64,000 nucleotides of DNA from Planctomycetota bacterium. GTDB lineage: Bacteria; Planctomycetota; JAJSAM01; JAJVHW01. Shown here one piece after another: positions 14,701 through 22,156 of the stretch; within the stretch, counting starts at the first letter, position 1; each line of letters begins with the position of its first letter. The notes beneath the pieces are model-generated. The model saw only the letters and a list, made by a program, of their open reading frames with translations. It was not told the DNA's origin and did not search any database. The DNA lies in NCBI GenBank assembly GCA_024280885.1, contig JAJRPF010000048.1:248001-312000 (forward strand), given 5' to 3'. Both the position numbers and the translations under genes were made by a program.

Positions 14701-17068
14701 TCATCGCGCGCGCGGGCGTCTGGGCGCGGCGCTCGCGTTGCTGCAATCGGCCGCCAAGCGGCTGCGCGTTCTCGGGGATGTACACGGCGAGGTTCAATTC
14801 CTACTTCGAGCCGCCGCGATCCACTTGCTTGCGTCAGACCCCGGTGCCGCGCGCGCGCTCCTCTTTCGGGCGCTCTCGCGGGCGCAGGGTGCGTCGCTGC
14901 GCTCGCTCGAGGCCGAGGCGAACGTCCTTCTCGGGCGACTGGAGCGGCGCCTCGATCCCGAAGGCGAGGAGTGGTTCCAGCGGCTCACACGGGCGCTCGA
15001 ATTGCATCGCCAGGTCGGTGACCGTGCCGGAACGGCGTCCGCGCTCCTCGAAATGGCGCTTGGCGAACGCGGACGCGGCCGGCGAGGCTCCGCGATGCGT
15101 GCGTGGCGGATGGCGCACGACCTCGCCGCCGAGACCGGGACGCCGGACCTTCGCGCGCGATTGGATCTCGTGCGCGGCCGTCTGGACGCGGATCGAGAGC
15201 CTTCGTCGGACGCGCTTGCGGCTCTGGAGCGATTTCGCGAATACGCGAACGCCTCGGGGCGTCGTGACTATGCGGTCGCGTCGTCGTACGCTTTGGCGCG
15301 GGCTCTTCTCGGAGCGGGCCAGATTGATCGTGCGATGGCGGCTGTCGTCGAGTCGATTCGTGCCGAGGAGGACCTGTCGGCTTCGCTGCCGCCGGTCCTT
15401 CGGCGGACGCGTGAGCACGGTCCCGTGCCGGTGCTGCTGGCGAACCTGCGAGAGCGGATCGCTGAGGCTGGGGCGGCGTGTCGATTGGACGAGACGGACG
15501 GCGGCGCTCTGGGAGACGACATGGATCAGGACCGACTCCTCAAATTGCTCGAGATCAACAAGCAGCTCGCGCTGGCGACTGATCTTCGCGGTCTGCTCGA
15601 CACGATCATGGACGTGGCGACCGAGGCGACCGGTGCTGAGCGTGGGTTCCTGATTCTCGTGGACGACGGGAAGATCTCGTTCCAGGCCGCGCGCAACTTC
15701 CGCCGCGAAGAGGTGGCGACGCCGGAATTGAAGGTGAGTCGCACGCTGGTCAAGCGCGTGATGAAGAGCGGTCAGCCGGTCCTGACCGACAACGCCACCG
15801 AGGACCAGCGCTTCGCCGAATTCGAGAGTGTGGAGCGGCTCGAGCTGAAGTCGATCGTGTCGATCCCCTTCCGCACCGGCGACATCGTGATCGGTGCGCT
15901 CTATCTCGACAACCCGGCGCGCAAGGGACAATTCGGTCCGGGCGACCTGCAGTTCCTCACCGCGCTCGGCGATCAGGCGACGCTTGCCATCCGCAACCTC
16001 CGCCACGCCGATCAGATGCAGCAACTCAACGCGCAACTTGAGCAGAACCTCGAGAAGAAGAGCGAGCAACTCGAACAGGCGTCGCGCGCGCTGGCCGATC
16101 GCGCCACGAAGTACCCTTACGACCAGATCATCGGGCGCTCGCCGGAGATGCGTCAGGTGCTCTTGCTCGTGGACAAGGTCGTCGACACCGACGTGCCGGT
16201 ACTGATCAACGGCGAGTCTGGGACGGGCAAGGAGTTGATCGCTCGCGCCATCCACGACTATGGCCGCCGCAAGAACGGCCCATTCGTCACGGTGAATTGC
16301 GGAGCCATCGCCGAGACGCTCATGGAGAGCGAGTTCTTCGGTCATGTGAAGGGCGCCTTCACCGGCGCGATCAGCGACAAGCCGGGGCTCTTCCGCGCGG
16401 CCGATGGCGGCACGATCTTCCTCGACGAGATCGGCGAGATGAACTTCGAGATGCAGAAGCGCTTGCTGCGTGTTCTGCAGGAGCGCGAGGTCCGCCCCGT
16501 TGGTGGGCGCGACATCGTGCGCGTCGACGTGCGCGTGATCGCCGCCACCAACCGCGACCTGCGCAAGATGATGCAGGACGGCTCGTTCCGCGAGGATCTC
16601 TACTACCGCGTCGCCGTGATCGGTGTCGGCCTGCCGCCGCTGCGTGAGCGCCAGGGCGACATCCCGATGCTGGTGGAGTTCTTCAAGGGGAAGGCATCGG
16701 ACTTCGGTCTGACCGACAAGCCCTTCGACCAGGACGCCATCGACGCGATGACCACCTACTCGTGGCCGGGCAACGTGCGCGAGCTCGACAACGAGGTGAA
16801 GAAGGCGCTGACGCTGAGTGACGACCGTGTGTCGCTCGACGACCTCTCCGTCGGAATCCAGGGCGAGCGCGCCGGACCGGAGCCCGAACTCGTTCGCCCG
16901 ACCGAGGGGGCGACGCTCAAGGAGAACCTCGAGAAGATGGAGCGCGTCCTGATCGAGAAGGCGCTCGAACGCACTGGTGGGAACCAGACGCGCGCGGCGA
17001 AGGACCTCGGCATCAGCCGAGTCTGGCTGCGGAAGAAGATGGAACGGCATGCCTTGTTTGACCGCTGA
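11798..17068 (+). CDS. Giant regulator: Ser/Thr kinase - ATPase - TPR - GAF - sigma-54 activator - Fis HTH
   Basis: A 1756-residue fusion. Residues 20-270 are a Hanks-type kinase (VAIK-type K52, catalytic HLDVKPDN near 140, DYG in place of DFG, APE). About 285-660 is an AAA_16/STAND-like ATPase with P-loop RGESGVGKS near 315 and LLVVEDLQNA. About 670-1210 is a long TPR array. About 1240-1400 is a GAF domain (ATGAERGFLILVDDG), then a coiled coil. About 1440-1680 is a sigma-54 AAA+ domain with GESGTGKE, GAFTGA near 1517 and DEIGEM, then a Fis HTH at about 1725-1750. The intact GAFTGA loop means it should open sigma-54 promoters. It thus joins eukaryote-like signalling directly to transcription. 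The start is a GTG. A 19-bp-stem hairpin overlaps the stop. Confidence 0.93.
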   Translation: MESRSASPPTPLAGPSLSAGRFEVVRDLGGGGGGRVHLVRDYRQAGELRALKTSVRPGREDDAAAALELFHEARLLAALVHRGIPRLHDIGRSAEGPWMLMEYIEAETSAEDADPALLARSLLDVLGYLHRHGWLHLDVKPDNVVVAPGGRVVLLDYGLAVREGSAVPPRGTLPYVAPEVLAGEPPTPRSDLWSLGAVLLRLTLGRQLEPAAVLGPADVSDAVDMPLPADWLRRLLDPDPARRFPSADDARSALDEALGPEGAPPAPRPLPHCPVPAGRTSELEGLERHLRRASEESRQADDDVARVGCEPLVLLRGESGVGKSRVLFELRFRALTRGWDAYSASCADERDAPMPALGTIVEAVLSDADPHSPAVEKRGRAVASLLAARGDRSGAETAARFLVDRAAETRGLLLVVEDLQNATAMSLRVLGAIARAVGEETAAGRPVRLVVAVSLTEGVPLGEEIAEALATLEAEGVLRSMPVRPLGREDVVKLVRGVLGPHAPAERVADILRMHGGAHPLFGEELLSRLVEDGALVHDDGRWRIDTQVAPRLPESLQSAVSARLEELPPRSLLALQVVATHELPMPRVRAAALLCGDARSLLADLESRGLVTPAGSAHAISVVHSVIAHTALALLSSAGRERLHDAIAGCLPSVDPAAAVRRAYHQSHGADHDAGFRAATSAARRLRSEGEPGRAADFVRQALRLLDEGDPRIPTVRRSLAELLIASGRPAAATNVYRDLLSALRDDPVLRVKLQLGLAESLDAAGQSGEVATVCRAALHDLEVGRGAMDEGEYDDFRLDSLSRLAGAQRAMGDLHGAIESVKSALPLATEGRGAQHASLLALLGNVFAQMGELERSRQFHERCLAVCRGLGRRRGMATALHNLGVTYAREGRRDEAARSYRQSLRLARRARDLQGVAVTLGNLANLRAEQGDFTEAEALMRRSLALRRRIGDLAGIAATSGNLAGLHRARGRLGAALALLQSAAKRLRVLGDVHGEVQFLLRAAAIHLLASDPGAARALLFRALSRAQGASLRSLEAEANVLLGRLERRLDPEGEEWFQRLTRALELHRQVGDRAGTASALLEMALGERGRGRRGSAMRAWRMAHDLAAETGTPDLRARLDLVRGRLDADREPSSDALAALERFREYANASGRRDYAVASSYALARALLGAGQIDRAMAAVVESIRAEEDLSASLPPVLRRTREHGPVPVLLANLRERIAEAGAACRLDETDGGALGDDMDQDRLLKLLEINKQLALATDLRGLLDTIMDVATEATGAERGFLILVDDGKISFQAARNFRREEVATPELKVSRTLVKRVMKSGQPVLTDNATEDQRFAEFESVERLELKSIVSIPFRTGDIVIGALYLDNPARKGQFGPGDLQFLTALGDQATLAIRNLRHADQMQQLNAQLEQNLEKKSEQLEQASRALADRATKYPYDQIIGRSPEMRQVLLLVDKVVDTDVPVLINGESGTGKELIARAIHDYGRRKNGPFVTVNCGAIAETLMESEFFGHVKGAFTGAISDKPGLFRAADGGTIFLDEIGEMNFEMQKRLLRVLQEREVRPVGGRDIVRVDVRVIAATNRDLRKMMQDGSFREDLYYRVAVIGVGLPPLRERQGDIPMLVEFFKGKASDFGLTDKPFDQDAIDAMTTYSWPGNVRELDNEVKKALTLSDDRVSLDDLSVGIQGERAGPEPELVRPTEGATLKENLEKMERVLIEKALERTGGNQTRAAKDLGISRVWLRKKMERHALFDR

Positions 17069-17091
17069 CGGAGTCAGCGGTCGGACAAGGC
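17051..17091 (+). terminator. 19-bp stem-loop overlapping the stop codon of the giant regulator
   Basis: Arm 17051-17069 pairs completely with 17073-17091 (two G-T pairs) around a GGA loop; the TGA stop at 17066-17068 lies inside the left arm. It is both a terminator candidate and the first hairpin of the repeat unit that follows. Confidence 0.7.
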
Positions 17092-17350
17092 ATCTTCTTT
17101 GCGTTTGTGGTGCCTCCGGCACCACGCTCGCTTTCGCTCGCATGTTCGGCTTCCGTCGTGGCTCCGGCTGCTCAACCGGGGCCGCGCTCCGTGTTCGTTG
17201 CCGCGCATCGGTGCGGAACCACGACGCGTGAGGTAGCTCGTCTCATGGGCGGGTTTCGCAGGCGGAATCCGCTCCCTACGCCTCACCGCGATCGTCACGG
17301 CGAGTGCTGCGCACACGCCCCGCCAATCGCTCTCGTGCCTTGCGTTGTCA
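17051..17350 (+). repeat. Multi-hairpin 3' repeat, copy A
   Basis: This is one copy of a dispersed unit. It has a long stop-codon hairpin, the box GCGTTTGTGG entering a second hairpin (17107-17125, GTGGTGCC-TCC-GGCACCAC), the conserved blocks CATGTTCGGCTTCCGTCG, GGCTCCGGCTGCT and TTTCGCAGGCGGAATCCGC, a third small hairpin (GTGCTGCGCAC region) and the tail GCCCCGCCAATCGCTCTC. Other copies follow genes at 37654, 44342 and 46310. Stem sequences differ among copies while pairing is kept. Confidence 0.75.
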
Positions 17351-17424
17351 CGGGGGTGCGAGGTCTGTCGCCTCCACACCTTCCTGCCCCTCTACCTATC
17401 CCTGATCAACCGACGGCGTGGCAT

Positions 17425-17532
17425 GGCCGAAATCGCGTGCCAGGCTCAATTTTTGCGCGCGTTGATCGCTCTCGCCCTCGTCCGATCGCGTGACTCGCGC
17501 GAAGAGATTGAGCCTGGCACGGTATTTCGGCC
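17425..17532. repeat. 108-bp REP-like inverted repeat, copy 1
   Basis: The left arm GGCCGAAAT..GTGCCAGGCTCAAT..GCGCGCG (17425-17461) is nearly perfectly complementary to the right arm CGCGCG..ATTGAGCCTGGCAC..ATTTCGGCC (17496-17532), with a 34-bp loop region. A second copy of identical length is at 38121-38228. The TGCCAGGCTC core resembles repeats associated with REP-type tyrosine transposases; no such transposase is in the window. Confidence 0.75.
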
Positions 17533-17584
17533 AACGAAGAACGTCGATACAGCCCCAGCCCCCACACGCCTCGCTTCGCCTCTG

Positions 17585-17596
17585 CCCCCCCCCCCC
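17585..17596. repeat. C12 homopolymer tract
   Basis: A run of twelve C residues lies 7 bp downstream of the stop codon of the gene at 17604-18107 (minus strand). Outside coding sequence it is unlikely to switch a gene on or off. Confidence 0.8.
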
Positions 17597-17603
17597 GAGC
17601 CCA

Positions 17604-18107
17604 TCACCCGCTGCGCGGCCGCGCGATTAGGGCGGCGCCGCGCGCCACTGCCGTCACGGTGACGAGTACGATCAATCCCCCCCACTCCGCGTCCTCGGTC
17701 TTGGAAATGGCGCGCATGACGGGGCCGAGTGACGTCTCAATCACGATCGCTCCGAAGCCGCCCCACACGCTGGCGATCCCGAGCCAGATCGCGATGCGTG
17801 CCCCTGTTGTTGCGAAGCTCGATCGCTCCGCTCGCGCCGGCGTCTTGACGGTTGCCGGGAGCGCGTCGCGGCGGGCCGCCGCGGTTCGCTGGTACGCGAC
17901 GATCCCCACGACGAGGGCCACGAGCAGCGCGATCGCACCGAGGAGGCCCAGGACTGCGGCGCCGATCTCCAGCATCCCTCGGTTCGTGAAGCGCAACAGA
18001 TTCGGATGCGTCTTCACGAACTCGAACAGGGCGATCCAGCCCCACGGGGCGATGCCGAAGAGGAGGAGCGTCAGGCCAGCACCGACGCGGTCGCGGGGGC
18101 TTGTCAT
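17604..18107 (-). CDS. Small integral membrane protein, function unknown
   Basis: A 167-residue protein with four predicted membrane helices: about 10-30 (GLTLLLFGIAPWGWIALFEFV), 45-70 (LEIGAAVLGLLGAIALLVALVVGIVAY), 105-125 (IAIWLGIASVWGGFGAIVI) and 142-160 (GGLIVLVTVTAVARGAALIA). The loop between helices two and three is basic (RTAAARRDALPATVKTPARAERS), so by the positive-inside rule it is cytoplasmic. No enzyme motif is visible. It is isolated, flanked by the REP-like repeat downstream and a 334-bp gene-free stretch upstream. I do not recognise the family. Confidence 0.7.
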   Translation of the reverse strand: MTSPRDRVGAGLTLLLFGIAPWGWIALFEFVKTHPNLLRFTNRGMLEIGAAVLGLLGAIALLVALVVGIVAYQRTAAARRDALPATVKTPARAERSSFATTGARIAIWLGIASVWGGFGAIVIETSLGPVMRAISKTEDAEWGGLIVLVTVTAVARGAALIARPRSG

Positions 18108-18441
18108 CGCGGGATCGTGCCGCGCTCCCTCTCAGGAGCGTCGCTGATCCTTCTCCGTGCCGCATGAGTGACGCACATCGGCAGCGATACTATGGGGCGG
18201 GCGGCTGCGATCGGACCCTCGAATGAGCGCCAGCCCGAACACCGGCTAGCCCAGAACATCGGCGGACCCCCAAGATGAGTGTCGGCGACGCCAGGGCCCC
18301 GCACGGGACTCTCCCAGCGCCGCCTTCTTGAGGGGATCGCACTCTCCGTATCGCGAGCGCCGTGCCACGGTGGATCGGCGCGAATCCCGCGAATCTCGCG
18401 AACGATCGTTATCACGCTGAAACGATCGACCGGCAACGTGG
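18108..18441. other. Gene-free stretch between two minus-strand genes
   Basis: I see no gene in these 334 bp. Two AACGATCG sites (18401-18410, there a full palindrome, and 18421-18428) lie 20 bp apart just after the stop of the kinase-like gene. The promoter of the membrane protein at 17604-18107 must lie in the left part. Confidence 0.5.
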
Positions 18442-19299
18442 TTACTGATCGCGTCGGGCGGGGAGCCGCGGTGCTTCGTGCGGGGCGATGCGGGCTGCGA
18501 GCGCTGTCACGCGCTCGGACCAGGAGCGCCAGGAGCGCGATGCGCTGCCGTCGGCGCGCACCGTCACGTAAGTGTTGAGAGCCCGTACACGCTCGCTACG
18601 CGATGCGAAACGTGCGAGGCCGACGTCGAGGCTTGCCAGGTCGTACTCCGCGCGACGCCGATCTGCCGGGCGTGGGCGCGCTCTCTGCCGCCCACAGTCC
18701 ACCTTCCACGTGCGCCCAGTCGCCGCGTCGACGAGTACGTTGCGCGGGTGGCAATCGCCATCGGTCACGCCGTCTGCGTGCATGGCGCCGACCCGGCGGG
18801 CCAGGTCGGCGAGAACCTGCCGCCGACGCTGCGGAGCCGGTTCTTCAAGCAGGAATTCGGCCAGATCGAGGGTGTCAGGGATCTCGGTGAGGAGCAGCAT
18901 CGCTGTGCGTGCGAGCGCGCCGCGGCGCGCGACCAGGAACGCGAGCGGGAGCGGGTGGAAGGCAAGCCTCTCGTCGCCGTACGTGCGCCCCAGCGCGCGG
19001 AACTCGCGCTCGGCCGGCGTGAGGGCCAACGCTGTCGTGCGGCCGATGCCCTTCAGGCGCTCTGCGGCACCCGGCCAGCGCCAGCGCTTCCGGACGGCGC
19101 GCCCGAGGCCGGGAACCTCCACGATCGACGTATCTGTCGTGCGAGACCGTGTGTACTCGCTGATGGGGTCGGCGTCCGCGACAGCATGCAGCCAAGCCTC
19201 GGTCGCATGGGCGCTGCGGTCCGAACGATCGAGCGAGCCTGGAGCCGCGTGCGCCGCGACTTCGGACACCTGCCACGTCACTCTCATCCGTGCCGTCAT
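18442..19299 (-). CDS. KdkA/RfaP-like lipopolysaccharide-type kinase
   Basis: A 285-residue protein kinase-like fold of the Kdo/heptose kinase type. The nucleotide-binding part shows VRKRWRWP (likely ATP lysine), EREFRALGRTYGDERLAFHPLPLAF, a hinge MLLLTEIPDTLDLAEFL, and the catalytic loop MHADGVTDGDCHPRNVLVD, i.e. the D-x-H-xxN form seen in KdkA, RfaP and InaA. It is followed by WKVDCGRQRAR in place of DFG. The expected reaction is ATP-dependent phosphorylation of a lipid A core sugar. The start was chosen at the ATG preceded by GAGAGGT at 6 nt spacing. It is divergent from the HU gene. It could alternatively be a small-molecule kinase, since the family is broad. Confidence 0.78.
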   Translation of the reverse strand: MTARMRVTWQVSEVAAHAAPGSLDRSDRSAHATEAWLHAVADADPISEYTRSRTTDTSIVEVPGLGRAVRKRWRWPGAAERLKGIGRTTALALTPAEREFRALGRTYGDERLAFHPLPLAFLVARRGALARTAMLLLTEIPDTLDLAEFLLEEPAPQRRRQVLADLARRVGAMHADGVTDGDCHPRNVLVDAATGRTWKVDCGRQRARPRPADRRRAEYDLASLDVGLARFASRSERVRALNTYVTVRADGSASRSWRSWSERVTALAARIAPHEAPRLPARRDQ

Positions 19300-19489
19300 G
19301 CGACCTCTCTCAGAATCTCGCTTGACCAGTCGAGCCCGATCCCGATACGTTGTTGTAAACTCCGTTCCATAACGAAGATAAGGCATTCAACGAGGGAGCC
19401 GCGCGGGATATCGGTCGTGTTCTTGCGCCGGACCGGGCCACCGGGTCGGACGAGCGAGCACGCAACCGGGACACCTGCCGAGAGACGCC

Positions 19490-19795
19490 ATGGCGACTGT
19501 CACGAAGAAGGAACTGGTCGCCCGCATCGCGGCGCAGACCGGGCAGACGAAGGTCGTCACCAAGGATATCCTCCAGCGCTTCCTCGATGAGATCATCAGC
19601 GAGTTGGCCCAGGGCAATCGACTGGAGTTTCGCGAATTCGGGGTCTTCGAGACCAAGGAACGCGATCCACGTCGTGCGCAGAACCCACGCACGCTCGAGA
19701 AGGTCGACGTGCCAGCGAAGCGCGTCGTGAAGTTCAAGGTCGGGCGCATGATGCGCAAGCGCGTCACCGACGAGTTCGGCGGCACCGCGTCCTGA
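19490..19795 (+). CDS. HU/IHF-family nucleoid protein
   Basis: A 101-residue HU-family histone-like protein, close to the usual 90-100. The fold is complete: helix-turn-helix start TKKELVARIAAQTG, the dimer helix ILQRFLDEIISELAQG, the signature strand LEFREFGVFETKERDPR, the DNA-wrapping arm tip AQNPRT (GRNPxT in typical HU), and the final VVKFKVGRMMRKRV. It should form dimers that bend and compact DNA. It is transcribed alone, divergently from the Kdo-kinase-like gene. The 190-bp spacer is AT-richer than its surroundings around 19345-19385, a likely promoter zone. Confidence 0.95.
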   Translation: MATVTKKELVARIAAQTGQTKVVTKDILQRFLDEIISELAQGNRLEFREFGVFETKERDPRRAQNPRTLEKVDVPAKRVVKFKVGRMMRKRVTDEFGGTAS

Positions 19796-20024
19796 TCCTG
19801 TGCCCTGATCCCACGCCCTTTGAAGCCCTGATCGCGAGATAGAGAAAGTCCTAAGACGTTTCTCCTGAATGGTTTGTGTGCAGGGGACGCGCCGAGACCG
19901 GAAACGCTGTCCCCGGTGCATCGTACGTTGCTCGTGTTGGCTCAGGGCCCGCCTCGCAGATGTCCGCCCACCGCGGAGGCTGCCAGGATGAACGGGACCT
20001 GCCGGAAGCCGACAGGAGGTTCCC

Positions 20025-20105
20025 ATGTCCGTTCGCCAAGCCGCTACTGAGCTCCCCGTCCTCGTCTCCATCGCCGTCGTCGTCATCGGGTTCTTCCTCT
20101 TCTAG
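20025..20105 (+). CDS. 26-residue single-helix membrane peptide
   Basis: This short reading frame starts at an ATG preceded at 5 nt by a perfect AGGAGG (20014-20019), the best ribosome-binding site in this part of the window. The peptide begins MSVRQAATELP and continues as an unbroken hydrophobic stretch (VLVSIAVVVIGFFLF) up to the stop. It is therefore a likely one-pass inner-membrane peptide with its N terminus in the cytoplasm. It stands alone, about 230 bp after the HU gene. Small single-helix proteins of this size often tune larger membrane proteins or respiration, and type I toxins look similar, but nothing in the sequence decides this. Confidence 0.55.
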   Translation: MSVRQAATELPVLVSIAVVVIGFFLF

Positions 20106-20478
20106 CCGCTCCGCTCCACCAGCCCACCGGGGAGGCAGTCTGGCTTGCCCTCAGCCTGGCCACTCCGGGTCTGGCCCACCCGCAGTCTCCTCTGCGCGCG
20201 GCTCTCTGACCGCTTGCGCTGACAACGAAACCTGACGATCGACAGCCGCCGTTGTCGGCTCAGCCTTCGACACGGGGCCGACGAGCGCTACCATCCGCCT
20301 CCACCCAATGCGGGCACGGTCCTTGCGAGATGAGGCTTTGGCGCGTGTGCGTGCCGCTCCGAACCCTGAGACATGAGGGTTTGAATGGCACGCTGCGCGA
20401 CCTGATACGCACCTCGTTCTGACTCTGAACCTCGTTTTGACATTGGGGGGTAGAATGGCCGCTCGCGGAGAGACCCTG
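20106..20478. other. Gene-free leader region with two-tier stem-loop
   Basis: I see no gene in these 373 bp. At 20351-20391 an outer stem GTGCC/GGCAC encloses AACCCT/AGGGTT, a two-tier stem-loop that could be a terminator of the small peptide transcript or a leader structure for the next gene. A 13-bp direct repeat follows at 20411-20441. Confidence 0.45.
20411..20441 (+). promoter_or_regulatory. 13-bp direct repeats before the zinc-ribbon/HEAT gene
   Basis: ACCTCGTTCTGAC (20411-20423) and ACCTCGTTTTGAC (20429-20441) repeat with an 18-bp period, about 40-70 bp before the start codon. The second contains TTGACA. They could be a regulator-binding pair or promoter elements; only the repetition is direct evidence. 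Confidence 0.4.
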
Positions 20479-21924
20479 ATGGAACTCCATTTCTGTAGCG
20501 TTTGCGGTTACTCGATCCCGAACTCCGAGGTCGATTCGGGGGCGGCGCGTGGAGCCGACGACAAGCTCGTCTGTTCCGAGCACCGTGGCAGCGCCGAGGG
20601 CGGGGCGTCGAAGCAGGCGGCCGCTTCGAACACGGCTGTGTCGGGCAAGTCGGGCAAGTCGGCCCAGACGGCCTCCGACGACGACGTCGAACTGCTCTTC
20701 TGCGCAAATTGCCGTGTCTCGATCCCACTTCCCGACTACCGCAGTGGCCGTGCCCGCCGTGAGTACGGCTCGCTGCTCTGCGGCGTCTGCGTGAAGTCTG
20801 ATCCCGGCACGCGCGCCGCCCGGCGTGACGCAGTGGAAGCCGAAATGGCGGCAGACGTCGAAGCCAACGATCCCGTACAGACGCATCGCTGCGCGATCTG
20901 CAGCGCTGCGGTGCCGCATAGTCATATCGTCACGGGCAAGGCGTCGCTCAACGGCGATCGCGTGACGTGCGAGGGCTGCCGCGCCGCATCGATCGGGTCC
21001 GGCGGCGGCTTCGTCAAGACATTCGCACTCGTCTGCGTCGTCGCCGCGGTGGCCGGAACGATCGGCTACGTGGTCGGCCCGCTCATGATGGGCCAGCAAG
21101 AAGATCGCGTCGCTCCCCTGCAGCAGCGCATCGCGCAACTCGAAGCGAAACTCGATACACAACTTGCGAGCCCGGTGGACACCGGCGCGGATGATCGCGT
21201 GAAGCTCGCGGAGGAGTTAGCGAGCGTCCGTCGGTTGCTCGACGAAGACCTTCGCGGCGACGTCGCTGCACTGCGTAACGAGATGGCGGGCGTACGCCGC
21301 GAATTCGCGCGCGAGGACGCGCGCAGTGACAAGCGGCTGACTCGGCTCGAGGGACAGATCGACGAGATCGTCAAGAATCTGACCAACGCGCCGCGTGAGG
21401 CGCCGCCGCAGAAGGAGATCCGCATCGATCCGCCGCCGGTCGAACCGCCGGTCGTCGACGAACCGCCCATGGACGGTGGCGATCCGACGGTGCCGGAGGT
21501 GGACCCTGTGGTCACGCGTCTCTGCAAGGATCTCCTTGAGTCCCCGGAGGACGGTGTCCGTTTCCCGGCCGCCAACGAGTTGGGGCGCCTGAAGGACGAG
21601 GCCGCCATTCCGGCGCTCGCCGACGCCCTCGTCAACGACAAGCACTTTCTCGTGCGGCGCGCTTGCGCCCGTTCGTTGAATATGTTGAAGGCGTGGTACG
21701 CGTCACCCGCGCTCATCGACGCGCTCGAGGACAAGGAAGCGTACGTCGCCCAGCAGGCGAACTTCGCGCTGCGCAGCATCACGGGGCAGGACTTCCAGGT
21801 TACGCAGGAGCAGTCTCCGTCGGAGCGCAAGCGCCGTGCGAAGAAGGCTCGCAAGTGGTGGGACGCGAACGGCGAGTCACCGCCTGAAGGCGTCTCGCTT
21901 CACTCCGCCGAACTCGTTCGGTAG
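20479..21924 (+). CDS. Membrane protein with three zinc ribbons, coiled coil and HEAT repeats
   Basis: A protein of about 481 residues. Its cytoplasmic N-terminal part has three related zinc-binding modules: FCSVCGYSIP..CSEH, FCANCRVSIP..CGVC and CAICSAAVP..CEGC. A single membrane helix (about 180-203, FVKTFALVCVVAAVAGTIGYVVG) leads to a coiled coil (LQQRIAQLEAKLDTQL onwards). After a Pro-rich linker come two to three HEAT repeats (DEAAIPALADALVNDKHFLVRRACARSL..). I placed the start at the ATG preceded by GGAGAG; the ATG at 20455 would add 8 residues. The design suggests a scaffold linking a cytoplasmic metal-bound domain to periplasmic partners. No known family is recognised beyond the repeats. 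Confidence 0.78.
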   Translation: MELHFCSVCGYSIPNSEVDSGAARGADDKLVCSEHRGSAEGGASKQAAASNTAVSGKSGKSAQTASDDDVELLFCANCRVSIPLPDYRSGRARREYGSLLCGVCVKSDPGTRAARRDAVEAEMAADVEANDPVQTHRCAICSAAVPHSHIVTGKASLNGDRVTCEGCRAASIGSGGGFVKTFALVCVVAAVAGTIGYVVGPLMMGQQEDRVAPLQQRIAQLEAKLDTQLASPVDTGADDRVKLAEELASVRRLLDEDLRGDVAALRNEMAGVRREFAREDARSDKRLTRLEGQIDEIVKNLTNAPREAPPQKEIRIDPPPVEPPVVDEPPMDGGDPTVPEVDPVVTRLCKDLLESPEDGVRFPAANELGRLKDEAAIPALADALVNDKHFLVRRACARSLNMLKAWYASPALIDALEDKEAYVAQQANFALRSITGQDFQVTQEQSPSERKRRAKKARKWWDANGESPPEGVSLHSAELVR

Positions 21925-21942
21925 ACCCCCGCGCCGCTGGCA

Positions 21943-22147
21943 CTAGGGGCCCGGCCAGAAACCCCCGCGGCGCCGGTGAGGGGGTGATAGCTGGCCGACG
22001 TGCGGAGCATCCACCGCGCCCGGGCGGGCCGTCTGCCGCGGCTGCCAGGCTCGGAGACTCTCCGGAGTCGAGTCGCCTGTCACCCACGACAACCGTCCCA
22101 CCCGGACACGTCCGGCTCTCCACGGGGGTTTCTGGCCGCACCCCTAG
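21943..22147. mobile_element. 205-bp element with 28-bp terminal inverted repeats, copy 1
   Basis: The left end (21943-21970, beginning CTAGGGGCCCGGCCAGAAAC) is complementary to the right end (22120-22147, ending GGCCGCACCCCTAG) over 28 positions with three differences. A diverged copy of 279 bp is at 32374-32652 and a solo end at 722-747. There is no open frame. The size, inverted ends and repetition fit a non-autonomous mobile element (MITE-like); a structured RNA is the alternative. It fills the space between two convergent genes. Confidence 0.6.
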
Positions 22148-22156
22148 ACGGGAGTG

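Noticed and set aside
14834..17143. Long antisense reading frame opposite the giant regulator
   Set aside because: It mirrors a strongly coding strand with clear domains; the antisense frame has no recognisable motif and is open because of high G+C at third positions.
17585..17596. C12 tract as a phase-variation switch
   Set aside because: It lies downstream of the stop codon of the nearest gene and outside any promoter, so slippage would not alter a product.
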